Source: Brevibacillus sp. DP1.3A (GTDB lineage Bacteria; Bacillota; Bacilli; Brevibacillales; Brevibacillaceae). Taken from it: 64,000 nucleotides of DNA. The translations under genes and the position numbers were made by a program. The stretch lies in the NCBI RefSeq assembly GCF_013284245.2, contig NZ_CP085876.1, forward strand, positions 1,667,501 to 1,731,500, in the 5' to 3' direction. Under the pieces are notes generated by a model, which saw only the letters and a program-made list of their open reading frames with translations, was not told where the DNA came from and did not search any database. This document shows, in pieces, positions 32,895 through 40,898 of the stretch (positions within the stretch are counted from its first letter, which is position 1; every line of letters starts with the position of its first letter).

Positions 32895-35078
32895 TTGAAT
32901 AGCAGTAATGATCGCATTTTGATGGTGCTGGATAATTTGGGGACAGGCGGAACCGAGACACATGTTCTCAGCATAGGCAAAGCGTTGCAAAAAAAGGGCG
33001 CCCAACTGTTTTATGCTGGCGGGAACGGCCCCCTCTATCAAGAGTTTGTCGATGCAGGTTTTTTGGTTGAACGAATCGAATCCGCACGGGACCCCCTCTC
33101 GGTAGGCAGGCAGCATTTGATCGAGAGTTACCAGGGGGTTATAAAGAAGCATGGCATTAGCATCGTCCATGTGCATCAGACTCCTTCAGGTTTACTCGCC
33201 GCTACTGCCGCTAGTGAGTTGGGCATACCCGTCGTATTTACCTTGCATGGCACGTACTATCCAAAGGATGAAGCGATAAAAGTGGCGCAGCTCTGTTCCG
33301 CTGTCATCAGTGTGAGCAAACCTGTCCAACTATTCTGGGAAAAGCTAGGGGTGAAAACCACACTCATTTCCAATGGGATTGATGTGGATGAATTCCGGCC
33401 TGATTCTGCAAAAATGGTGAAGCTGCCTTCCTTGCCGTCTGATGCCACAGTGGTTACGTATGTCAGCAGGCTGGCTTGGCAAAAAGCGACGGTGTGCAAC
33501 ATGGTATTGCGAGCAACCAAAACGTTGCGCAGTGAAATCCCCAATTTGCATATCGTGGTGGTGGGCTCGGGTGCTCAGTCCATTCATGTACATGAGCTGG
33601 CAAAAGCGTTGAATAAAGCAGCAGGGCAGCCCTATATCCACATTGTGGGGGAGCAAACCGATGTCCGACCGTATTACGCAATCAGTGATTTGGTGATTGG
33701 AACAGGCAGGGTCGCACTCGAAGCGATGGCGTGCGAAAAGCCTGTGCTTGCGATCGGAAATCATGGCTACGTTGGGTTGGTCGCGCCTTCGTCTTACGAT
33801 TTGGCTTGGGACTGTTACTTCGGCGACCATTCCTCTGTGCAGAAGCCGTCTCCTCAGTTGATCGACAGTGCTCTGCGTCAAGCATGCCGCGACCGGAGTC
33901 AACTGAAGGAAATAGGAGGTCTAGGAAGAGCGTGGGTCCAATCTAATTTTCATATCACGCAGAAATGTGCCTCCTTGCTTACCATCTACACTCAAGTGAA
34001 GAGTGGGGGAGGTCAGACGAGTATGAAAAAAGTTTTGTATGTAGGTTGGCTAGGGTTCAAAAATTTGGGTGACGAACTGATGTGGGATGCTTTTCACGAT
34101 TTGTCCCGCAAATATCTCGACCCAGCAAAATACAAGGTGATTCCTTCGCTGCCAGGGGTTGACCTCAACGATTTAAGCGAATATGACACCGTTGTTTTGG
34201 GGGGAGGCTCGCTTCTCGTTCCTGGTTATGTGGATGTAGCTTATCGTGCTGTTGAACAGAAAAAGCGGCTATGGATCTGGGGGAGCGGATTCGACTCACA
34301 GGATAAGGTGCAGCTCGATTCCTCTGGCACATTGACTACCAAGCTCATGACAGGCAACGAAAAGATGAGCCAGATGCTGAAAAAAATCGCCGAACACGCT
34401 ACGTTCTTTGGTGTAAGAGGACCGGTTACTCTTCAATACCTTCAGCAAGCGGGAGTAAGCGACAAAGCATGGATCAGCGGAGACCCGGGGATGCTGCTTC
34501 TCCCTGCATCATCAGCAGCAGAGGCAGACAAAAGCAAGCGATTAACCATTGGTATCAACTGGGGGACATCCTATAATCGCATCTATGGGAAAAACGAGAA
34601 CGCTGTAGAGGATGCGCTGGTGCATGCAGCCAAGAGGCTCATCAAGTTAGGCTACGATATTCATTTGCTGACGATGTGGGGACCGGATCGGGAAGCCATA
34701 AAAAGACTGCACAAAAAAATCGGCGATCCGACGCATACGATCCTCGACTTGGAGCTGCACGACCATTCAAAAATGCTGGAGCTGATGAAAGGTTTTCAGG
34801 CGACGATTAACTTTAAGCTGCATGCCAATGTGCTGAGTGCCGCTGCCGGAGTTCCGTTCGTCTGCTTAGCGTATCGCATCAAAAGTATCGACTTCGCTTA
34901 CTCCTTGGATCTACCAGAGCTCCTCGTCTCAACAGACGAACCACAATTAGGCGACCGAATTCTCATCTGTACCTGGGAAGCAATCGCACGCAGGGAGCAG
35001 ATCGCAGCAAAAATAGCAGCCAGTCAAAAAAAGATGATGGAGAATTTGGAGCAGCCGTTTATCCAAGGTCTGCTGTAA
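32895..35078 (+). CDS. GT4 glycosyltransferase fused to polysaccharide pyruvyl transferase
   Basis: 727 residues. Residues 1-375 are a GT-B family-4 glycosyltransferase (LGTGGTETHVLSIGKAL, ISNGIDVDEFRPD, and GRVALEAMACEKPVLA with the Glu pair region). Residues 377-727 are a CsaB/EpsO-like pyruvyl transferase (VGWLGFKNLGDELMWDAF, LGGGSLLVPGY, NFKLHANVLSAAAGVPFVCLAY). TTG 32895 is chosen for the GGGGGTG site. The linker itself encodes GGGGGAGG followed 10 nt later by in-frame ATG 34023, so the transferase may also be made alone. Confidence 0.85.
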   Translation: MNSSNDRILMVLDNLGTGGTETHVLSIGKALQKKGAQLFYAGGNGPLYQEFVDAGFLVERIESARDPLSVGRQHLIESYQGVIKKHGISIVHVHQTPSGLLAATAASELGIPVVFTLHGTYYPKDEAIKVAQLCSAVISVSKPVQLFWEKLGVKTTLISNGIDVDEFRPDSAKMVKLPSLPSDATVVTYVSRLAWQKATVCNMVLRATKTLRSEIPNLHIVVVGSGAQSIHVHELAKALNKAAGQPYIHIVGEQTDVRPYYAISDLVIGTGRVALEAMACEKPVLAIGNHGYVGLVAPSSYDLAWDCYFGDHSSVQKPSPQLIDSALRQACRDRSQLKEIGGLGRAWVQSNFHITQKCASLLTIYTQVKSGGGQTSMKKVLYVGWLGFKNLGDELMWDAFHDLSRKYLDPAKYKVIPSLPGVDLNDLSEYDTVVLGGGSLLVPGYVDVAYRAVEQKKRLWIWGSGFDSQDKVQLDSSGTLTTKLMTGNEKMSQMLKKIAEHATFFGVRGPVTLQYLQQAGVSDKAWISGDPGMLLLPASSAAEADKSKRLTIGINWGTSYNRIYGKNENAVEDALVHAAKRLIKLGYDIHLLTMWGPDREAIKRLHKKIGDPTHTILDLELHDHSKMLELMKGFQATINFKLHANVLSAAAGVPFVCLAYRIKSIDFAYSLDLPELLVSTDEPQLGDRILICTWEAIARREQIAAKIAASQKKMMENLEQPFIQGLL

Positions 35079-35080
35079 AT

Positions 35081-35120
35081 CAAAAGGGGACCTGTGATTC
35101 GCTACAGGTCCCCTCCTTCA
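35081..35120. terminator. Bidirectional terminator between the glycan operon and sspH
   Basis: AGGGGACCTGT and ACAGGTCCCCT form a perfect 11-bp stem with an 8-base loop. T-rich flanks occur on the minus-strand reading (CCCCTTTTGATTT), serving the convergent sspH gene, and more weakly on the plus strand. Confidence 0.8.
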
Positions 35121-35140
35121 TTCATGAAAAGGGATGAAAA

Positions 35141-35329
35141 TCAGTACTCACCGTGCTCCCGCAAGCTGGTTACAGGCACACTCATCTCCTGATCCGGCTG
35201 GTTGAGCGGGTAAATCCTCGCCATGTCGTTGTCATCATCGATGTGCTGGATGTATACAGGTATTCCATCGCAGGTAACATTCGCCATAACGGGTGAAGCG
35301 GCGATTTCTTTCGCGCGCTGTTTATTCAT
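35141..35329 (-). CDS. sspH: Small acid-soluble spore protein, H type
   Basis: A 62-residue protein starting MNKQRAKEIAASPVMANVTC with DGIPVYIQHID and ARIYPLNQPDQE, matching SspH-family minor SASPs, which are packed in the developing spore core. ATG 35329 follows AGGAGGAATTAAA; upstream in-frame ATGs lack ribosome sites. It faces the glycan operon across a shared terminator. Confidence 0.92.
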   Translation of the reverse strand: MNKQRAKEIAASPVMANVTCDGIPVYIQHIDDDNDMARIYPLNQPDQEMSVPVTSLREHGEY

Positions 35330-35401
35330 TTTAATTCCTCCTGTCATTCGTAACAGCATTAATATGTACGTCAACCCAGCAAGGTATACTTTTTGCGCCT
35401 G

Positions 35402-35430
35402 TTGACATTCCCTAAAATATGTAATAAATT
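35402..35430 (+). promoter_or_regulatory. Sigma-A-type promoter of the MarR gene
   Basis: TTGACA at 35402-35407, a 17-bp spacer and TAAATT at 35425-35430. The MarR operator begins 11 bp downstream, so binding would block transcription. Confidence 0.6.
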
Positions 35431-35440
35431 GAAGGGGAAA

Positions 35441-35460
35441 TTACTACGAAATCGTACTAA
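35441..35460 (+). promoter_or_regulatory. MarR operator, copy 1
   Basis: TTACTACGAAATCGTACTAA is a dyad with half-site TTAnTACGA. An almost identical 20-mer lies before the ArsA-like gene at 35983. The pair brackets the MarR gene, implying autoregulation. Confidence 0.8.
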
Positions 35461-35474
35461 AAGGAGTCACCGGT

Positions 35475-35951
35475 ATGCAGCAACTATACGACCTCTTTCT
35501 GAAAACCGGTTTGCGCCCGTTTGCCTTTATGTCTGATACGATGCAGCTGGAAGAAAAACTGACTCGCTCTGATTTGTCGACACTCCTCATATTGCTGTTC
35601 CGCGGAGATTTGACCATGTCAGAGCTGGCTGCAGAGATGGGGGCGCCGCTTAGTTCGATGACCAGCATCGCGAAACGGCTTGAACGCAAAGGATACATCG
35701 CGAGGGCTACCTCTGTAGAGGATCAACGGGTGAAGCTCGTCACACTGACACAACCAGGCAAACAGCTCGCAAAAGAATCGGAGCAAATGATGCTGACGAT
35801 GCTGGGCAGGCTTCAGGAAGCATTTACACCGGAAGAAATGGAGCAATTCACTCCCCTTTTACTCAAGGCAGCCAAGGTATTTCAGGAGGGAGACCCTGTC
35901 AAGCCTCGTGAAACAAAGGCTCGTTCCATCAAGATCAACATTGAGGAATAG
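35475..35951 (+). CDS. MarR family transcriptional regulator
   Basis: A 158-residue winged-helix protein with MSELAAEMGAPLSSMTSIAKRLERKGYI (recognition helix) and the wing SVEDQRVKLVTLTQPG. The C-terminal tail ends ARSIKINIEE, similar to the tail of the 64-residue protein at 37209 (AHKINISKE). It probably represses itself and the ArsA-like operon through the two TTAnTACGAAATCGTAnTAA sites. Ligand unknown. Confidence 0.9.
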   Translation: MQQLYDLFLKTGLRPFAFMSDTMQLEEKLTRSDLSTLLILLFRGDLTMSELAAEMGAPLSSMTSIAKRLERKGYIARATSVEDQRVKLVTLTQPGKQLAKESEQMMLTMLGRLQEAFTPEEMEQFTPLLLKAAKVFQEGDPVKPRETKARSIKINIEE

Positions 35952-35982
35952 TCCGTTCGAGCCTGCTTCTTTTTTTGTCTAA

Positions 35983-36002
35983 TTACTACGAAATCGTATT
36001 AA
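35983..36002 (+). promoter_or_regulatory. MarR operator, copy 2
   Basis: TTACTACGAAATCGTATTAA differs from copy 1 by a single base and sits 26 bp before the ArsA-like start at 36028. Confidence 0.8.
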
Positions 36003-36027
36003 ATGGATCGTGAAGGGGAGAGTCGAG

Positions 36028-37212
36028 ATGAGAATCATCATCTACACCGGCAAAGGTGGGGTTGGGAAGACGAGTGTTGCAGCAGCAACAGCTGTTAAGC
36101 TGGCAAAGCAGGGAAAGAGGACGCTCGTACTCAGTACGGATGCCGCACACAGTTTGGCTGATTCATTGGGGACTGTGATCGGACCAGACCCGGTATCAAT
36201 CAGCGAAAATTTATGGGGCCAAGAAGTAAACAGCTTGCGGGAAACCGAGCGCAACTGGGGGGCAGTACAGGGATGGCTGACAACACTGCTCGACAAAGCA
36301 CAGCTGACTGATATAACAACGGAGGAAATGCTCGTTTTTCCTGGCATGGAGGAATTGTTCAGTTTGTTGCAGATCAAGGAACACGCCATGAGCGGGCAGT
36401 TCGACGTCCTGGTAGTGGATTGTGCCCCCACTGGGGAAACACTGCGTCTGCTCAGTTATCCGAACGTATTGAATTGGTGGTTGGAGAAAATTTTTCCGAC
36501 GGAGCGCAAGCTGATCAAACTCGTTCGCCCAGTGGCCAAGATCGTCAACAAAGTAGAACTTCCTTCTGATGATGTACTAGACAGTGTCGAGCAGCTCGCT
36601 CGAGGGCTAGAGGAAATGCAACGAATTGTTTTGGACCCGGAGATTACATCAGTGAGGATCGTAGTAAACCCAGAAAAAATGGTGCTTGCGGAAGCAAAGC
36701 GCTCGTTTACGTACTTGAATCTGTTCGGGTTTAATACCGATGCCATCATCGTGAATCGGGTGCTTCCGGATGAAGCGGGAGAGGGATTTTTTGCCCACTG
36801 GCGAGAGCTGCAACGAAAGTATGAGAACGAAATCGTGGAAAACTTTCAGCCGTTGCCGATTTTGAAAGCACCGATGATGCCAAAAGAAGTGATTAGGCTA
36901 CCCATTCTAGAAGAATTGGCTGATATCGTTTTTGGAACAGAAGACCCATCCGCCATGCTTTATCAGGGCAGGACGGAACTGATTCGAGAAGTGGACGGCG
37001 AGCTACATTTGGAGCTGATGATTCCTTTTGTGGATAAAGATACCTTGGATTTAACACAAACAGGGGATGAATTGACCGTAAATGCGGGTGCCTACAAGCG
37101 AAAAGTCATCTTGCCACGAGTGTTAATGGGACGACAGGTTACGGGAGCGAAATATGCGGAAGATCGACTGATCATTCGTTTTAGCGCAAGGGAAGGGGCT
37201 GTCCAGCATTGA
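36028..37212 (+). CDS. ArsA/Get3-family ATPase with C-terminal Hsp20-like domain
   Basis: A 394-residue soluble ATPase. The N-terminus MRIIIYTGKGGVGKTS is the deviant Walker A of the ArsA/Get3/ParA class, followed by STDAAHSLADSLG and VDCAPTGETLRLLSYP. The last about 80 residues (GELHLELMIPFVDKDTLDL ... LIIRFSA) form the alpha-crystallin-like ArsA_HSP20 domain. There are no clustered Cys of arsenic-binding ArsA and no arsB/arsR neighbours, so an arsenite pump is unlikely; a client-protein or unknown role fits better. ATG 36028 follows GGGGAG. Confidence 0.88.
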   Translation: MRIIIYTGKGGVGKTSVAAATAVKLAKQGKRTLVLSTDAAHSLADSLGTVIGPDPVSISENLWGQEVNSLRETERNWGAVQGWLTTLLDKAQLTDITTEEMLVFPGMEELFSLLQIKEHAMSGQFDVLVVDCAPTGETLRLLSYPNVLNWWLEKIFPTERKLIKLVRPVAKIVNKVELPSDDVLDSVEQLARGLEEMQRIVLDPEITSVRIVVNPEKMVLAEAKRSFTYLNLFGFNTDAIIVNRVLPDEAGEGFFAHWRELQRKYENEIVENFQPLPILKAPMMPKEVIRLPILEELADIVFGTEDPSAMLYQGRTELIREVDGELHLELMIPFVDKDTLDLTQTGDELTVNAGAYKRKVILPRVLMGRQVTGAKYAEDRLIIRFSAREGAVQH

Positions 37213-37403
37213 GACGTACTGGATTGAATAAGGTGCTGACGATTCTCGGGAACATGGAACAGCACGGAACCAAGCGACATGTGAAAAATGCCTACAAAGA
37301 ATGGTTACTCGCATCGCGGTCAGTGATCGACAGCGTGATTGATGCGTTACAGGATGAACAAGACCGTCCGAGAGCTCATAAAATCAACATTTCTAAAGAA
37401 TAA
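37209..37403 (+). CDS. Small protein of the MarR-ArsA operon
   Basis: A 64-residue basic helical protein (VLTILGNMEQHGTKRHVKNA) of no recognised family. Its TTG start overlaps the TGA of the ATPase gene, so expression is coupled. The C-terminus AHKINISKE echoes that of the MarR regulator, which could mean a shared tail recognised by the ATPase or its Hsp20-like domain; that is speculative. Confidence 0.65.
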   Translation: MRRTGLNKVLTILGNMEQHGTKRHVKNAYKEWLLASRSVIDSVIDALQDEQDRPRAHKINISKE

Positions 37404-37428
37404 GCCAACTTGAGAGGAGAGAAATGAA

Positions 37429-37779
37429 ATGGTAAGTGGGATCAAGCGCCAAATGGGTTTCACTCTTATCCTGACAGGACTGCTGCATACGGTTGTCGGT
37501 CTCTTTTTCTACGCGGAGCCACTTCAGCAGATCGTCGCAAACGGCTTTTGGAATGCGGTAGGTCAGGAAGAAGATGCTGCTTTCTGGTTTATGATGTTTG
37601 GCTTTTTGTTGATTTTGCTCGGATATATGGCGGATTGGCTGATGAAAAAGAAGGGAATGGAGCCGCCGGCTACCTTCGGGTGGACGATTCTTGGCATATG
37701 CGTGGTCGGGGTGATTGCCATGCCTGTATCGGGCTTCTGGCTAGCCTTACCACAGGCAGGCATCCTGCTGCGCAAGTGA
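37429..37779 (+). CDS. DUF6463-like membrane protein
   Basis: A 116-residue protein with four predicted transmembrane helices (LILTGLLHTVVGLFFY, FWFMMFGFLLILLGYMADW, ILGICVVGVIAMPVSGFW). The pattern TGLLHTVVG and AMPVSGFWL fits DUF6463, a family often found beside MarR/TetR regulators. AGAGGAGAG precedes ATG 37429. Probably the last gene of the MarR-controlled unit. Confidence 0.75.
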   Translation: MVSGIKRQMGFTLILTGLLHTVVGLFFYAEPLQQIVANGFWNAVGQEEDAAFWFMMFGFLLILLGYMADWLMKKKGMEPPATFGWTILGICVVGVIAMPVSGFWLALPQAGILLRK

Positions 37780-37864
37780 TGTAAGAAATTTGCGGATAGG
37801 TAGATGGTTCAGATAAAATGAATGTAACCATTTTCCATATGTTTCAATATCCGAGGTGATTTTC

Positions 37865-38608
37865 ATGAACTTTTTAGATGCAAATAACCAATGGACCCCA
37901 GAGTTTTTGGAACACATCCAAACATCCGCAAAATCATCCATCAAGCTCACACTGACGAAAGAAGCGGCTACCTTAACGGATAGCAAGGTAGGCGGAAAGC
38001 CTTGGCTGCCGCCACAAATGCCATACCCACAGGATGAAGATGGGAACGACTACTTGTTTATCGCACAAATCAACTGGGCGCAAATGCCACGCCTCGATGG
38101 CTACCCCGCTAGTGGATTGACCAGTTTTTTTGTCAAGGAGGATGACACGTTCGGATTGATGGACCAATCCTTTCAAGTGCTTCATTTTGAAGAGGTCATT
38201 GACACACAGGAAATAGACCCATTTCAACCAGAGGACCCTGACGTGTACAGTCCGGTACTAGGTGGGCCATACAAACTGAGAGGAAAGCTAGAGTCGCAGT
38301 ACGTCCCTCATCGAGATCCACAGGCGGTGAATTTTCAGCTACCTACCGACGAGGATGAAGTGGCCTACTCGAAATATTGGGACCTCGCCGATGCAAGCGG
38401 GTCTCGGATCGGAGGATATCCCTACTTTACCCAAGGAAAAGTGAATCAGAATGGCTGGGAGCTGCTCCTTCAACTTGATATGGAAGGCGACAATTACGAT
38501 TACTATGTCTCGTGGGGAGATAGCGGAGTGGGCAACTTCTTCGTTCGCAGGGAGGATCTGCTTCGGCTGGATTTTTCAAAGGTTTCGTATACATGGGATT
38601 GTCTATAA
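37865..38608 (+). CDS. YwqG family (DUF1963) protein
   Basis: A 247-residue soluble protein with the family signatures SKVGGKPWLPPQMPYPQDEDG, LFIAQINWAQMP and the C-terminal YYVSWGDSGVGNFFVRREDL. Function unknown; members are found in polymorphic-toxin and housekeeping settings. ATG 37865 lies 6 nt after GAGGTGAT; GTG 37856 overlaps that site. Confidence 0.85.
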   Translation: MNFLDANNQWTPEFLEHIQTSAKSSIKLTLTKEAATLTDSKVGGKPWLPPQMPYPQDEDGNDYLFIAQINWAQMPRLDGYPASGLTSFFVKEDDTFGLMDQSFQVLHFEEVIDTQEIDPFQPEDPDVYSPVLGGPYKLRGKLESQYVPHRDPQAVNFQLPTDEDEVAYSKYWDLADASGSRIGGYPYFTQGKVNQNGWELLLQLDMEGDNYDYYVSWGDSGVGNFFVRREDLLRLDFSKVSYTWDCL

Positions 38609-38629
38609 AAGAAAGATGGGGATACAACG

Positions 38630-39181
38630 ATGGAGCACATACATGACGTCCAAAGCTTACTCAAAGAATCGCAAAAGACCAGAGTGAAATACTTGTTCTT
38701 TTGGGGACATTCACAGAAGGAGACAGGTACTATCGACAAATCATGCTTCAGCCAATGGTATCCGGCTGCTTTTGTAGAGGATGGCATCACGTACTTGACC
38801 GCTGAGCATTACATGATGGCGAAAAAGGCTGAACTGTTCGGTGATCTTGCCATCCGTGATGAAATACTCAGAAAGAACCATCCAAAACAAGCGAAGGAAT
38901 TGGGACGAAAGGTTCATTCCTTTGACGATACTGTGTGGAATGCGAACAAGACGGCGATTGTACGCCAGGCAAACCTATTAAAATTCAGCCAGCATGCCGA
39001 TTTGAAAGCTTACCTCTTGGACACAGGTGACCGCATTATTGTCGAAGCGAGTCCTTATGATCGGGTATGGGGGATCGGGATGGCCCAAGATCATCCGCAT
39101 GCAGAACAGCCCGAAAAGTGGCGGGGAGAAAACTTGCTCGGTTTTGCATTGATGGCAGTCAGGGAGCAGCTGCGTTCGTGA
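38630..39181 (+). CDS. NADAR family protein (YbiA/RibX type)
   Basis: A 183-residue protein with FFWGHSQ, CFSQWYPAAFVEDGITYLTAEHYMMAKKA and DRVWGIGMAQDHP, the core motifs of NADAR/YbiA proteins. Members hydrolyse N-glycosidic bonds of riboflavin intermediates or ADP-ribosyl adducts. The Glu of AEHYMM is the usual catalytic residue. It follows the YwqG-like gene by 21 bp and may be cotranscribed. Confidence 0.9.
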   Translation: MEHIHDVQSLLKESQKTRVKYLFFWGHSQKETGTIDKSCFSQWYPAAFVEDGITYLTAEHYMMAKKAELFGDLAIRDEILRKNHPKQAKELGRKVHSFDDTVWNANKTAIVRQANLLKFSQHADLKAYLLDTGDRIIVEASPYDRVWGIGMAQDHPHAEQPEKWRGENLLGFALMAVREQLRS

Positions 39182-39276
39182 TCCAGATTACCAAAATCGG
39201 AGAAGAACCCGTCGAGCAGGTTTCCTATAGGGACACAAGTGCTGAACGCGGATGGGAAGTTATTTGTCTTTACGCG

Positions 39277-39320
39277 AAAAAGTGGTTGAGCAGACGTTGC
39301 GCTGCCAACCACTTTTTTCT
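39277..39320. terminator. Bidirectional terminator between NADAR and lipoprotein genes
   Basis: AAAAAGTGGTTG and CAACCACTTTTTT form a strong stem with A/T tracts on both sides, serving convergent genes. Confidence 0.85.
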
Positions 39321-39321
39321 A

Positions 39322-39921
39322 TTACTGAACGGAAAATGCTTTTTTTACCTGATCAAGCGACATGACCATTTGCCCATACAGCTTGCCGTCTGGAGTTGCG
39401 GGGTCATACGGATTGGACTGGGGCAAGGAGACAGCGTAGACGAGCCCATGTGTTTGTGCTAGTACATCACCCAGCGGAGGTCCTTCCATTTTGGACAGGT
39501 GATTCCAATGTGGTACCGTCATGACAAAAATGGTGAGGATTGAGGATTGCCCTTCCTTTCGCTGATTAGGAGCGAACATAAAATGCGCTTCGTATTTCGT
39601 CGGCACATCCAGCTTGCCCTCCAGTGGCTGTTGGCGAGGGGGACGCTTCGTCGTCGATGAGAACTCCTCCACGATGTAATTTCCTGTCCAAGAGGGAGGA
39701 ATGGTAAACGAAAATGTCTCGGTGATCGGGATCGGCACCTTGAACTGATTGTTTATGGTTCGACCTTTGATCTCATCGGTTGTCGGTCTTTTCACTTCCG
39801 GCTCAGGGTCAGATGGAGCCGCTTGCTGTGGTAGTGGTGCTGCTTGTGGACCTGGCAGCGAACAGGCGGAGAGCAGAAAAATAATGATGAGACCTACATA
39901 GAAGTATGTTGCTACTTTCAT
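39322..39921 (-). CDS. Predicted lipoprotein of unknown function
   Basis: A 199-residue protein with a signal peptide and lipobox LLSAC, a Pro/Gln/Ala-rich linker, then a compact domain (TETFSFTIPPSWTGNYIVEEF ... AHFMFAPNQRK ... ILTIFVMTVPHW). The domain resembles small surface lipoproteins of Bacillales that follow a PsbP-like beta pattern, but I do not recognise it firmly. ATG 39921 follows AAGGAGG at 6-nt spacing. Confidence 0.75.
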   Translation of the reverse strand: MKVATYFYVGLIIIFLLSACSLPGPQAAPLPQQAAPSDPEPEVKRPTTDEIKGRTINNQFKVPIPITETFSFTIPPSWTGNYIVEEFSSTTKRPPRQQPLEGKLDVPTKYEAHFMFAPNQRKEGQSSILTIFVMTVPHWNHLSKMEGPPLGDVLAQTHGLVYAVSLPQSNPYDPATPDGKLYGQMVMSLDQVKKAFSVQ

Positions 39922-40029
39922 CACGGTCCTCCTTGATGTATAAAACACTCCCGTTTATTCATTCCACGCGGGAAGGAAAACTATTCCATATTCCTATCAT
40001 GAATATTTATTCAATAAAACATATTTTTC

Positions 40030-40058
40030 TTGAATATCAGAAAATATATAATTATAAT
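40030..40058 (+). promoter_or_regulatory. Sigma-A promoter (with CodY-like motif) of the amino-acid ABC operon
   Basis: TTGAAT (40030-40035), a 17-bp spacer and a perfect TATAAT (40053-40058). The spacer holds AATATCAGAAAATAT, loosely like the CodY box AATTTTCWGAAAATT with about four mismatches, which would fit nutritional control of an amino-acid importer. A small TTCCG/CGGAA dyad follows at about 40075-40090. Confidence 0.6.
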
Positions 40059-40134
40059 TTAAATCAGAAATCATTTCCGGTATTCGGAAAAACTAATACG
40101 CAATTCATCCGGGACATAAATGGGGGATAGCAGG

Positions 40135-40857
40135 ATGATTGAGGTTAAGCAGCTTGTCAAATCTTTTGGCCCGTTAACCGTGTTGAAGGGCGTTACGCTC
40201 ACGGTGGAAGAAAAGGAAGTTGTCGTCTTGCTTGGAGCCAGTGGTTCAGGTAAAAGTACTTTGCTCCGATGTTTGAATTTTCTGGAATTTTATGACAGCG
40301 GAGAAATTCGAATCGGTGGTCAGCAGATTGATCCACACAAGACGAATCTGAATCAGTTCCGCGCCGAGGTCGGCATGGTTTTTCAGCACTTCAATCTGTT
40401 TCCGCACAAGACCGTTTTGGAAAACTTGATCGAGGCACCTGTTCACGTCAAAGGGATGAATGCAGCAGAAGCCAAACAATTAGCGTACGAGCTCCTGAAA
40501 AAAGTGAATATGCAGGATAAGGCCGATGTCTACCCGGACATGCTCTCCGGTGGACAAAAGCAGCGGGTTGCCATCGCCCGGGCACTGGCAATGAAACCGA
40601 AAATCATGCTATTTGATGAGCCTACCTCCGCACTCGATCCCGAGCTTGTTGGTGAAGTGCTACAGGTCATGAAGCAGCTCGCCAAAGAAGGAATGACGAT
40701 GATCGTAGTGACGCATGAAATGGGGTTCGCTCGTGAAGTAGCAGATCGGGCAGTGTTCATGCACGATGGGCAAATCCTGGAGCAAGGACCGCCGAGAGAA
40801 TTCTTTGAAAACCCGCAGCATGATCGTACCAAGCAGTTTTTAGGCAGCATCCGGTAA
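40135..40857 (+). CDS. Polar amino-acid ABC transporter ATPase (GlnQ type)
   Basis: A 240-residue ABC ATPase with Walker [25 protein letters not shown], signature [15 protein letters not shown] and Walker [15 protein letters not shown], typical of the GlnQ/HisP group. ATG 40135 follows GGGGGATAGCAGG. First gene of a three-gene importer. Confidence 0.92.
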   Translation: MIEVKQLVKSFGPLTVLKGVTLTVEEKEVVVLLGASGSGKSTLLRCLNFLEFYDSGEIRIGGQQIDPHKTNLNQFRAEVGMVFQHFNLFPHKTVLENLIEAPVHVKGMNAAEAKQLAYELLKKVNMQDKADVYPDMLSGGQKQRVAIARALAMKPKIMLFDEPTSALDPELVGEVLQVMKQLAKEGMTMIVVTHEMGFAREVADRAVFMHDGQILEQGPPREFFENPQHDRTKQFLGSIR

Positions 40858-40898
40858 AATCCGCTAAATATAGAGATGAAAAACAGGGGGAATCACCA

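Noticed and set aside
36028-37212. Arsenite pump ATPase (ArsA) function
   Set aside because: Only one ATPase half, no clustered metal-binding cysteines and no ars neighbours; annotated by fold only.
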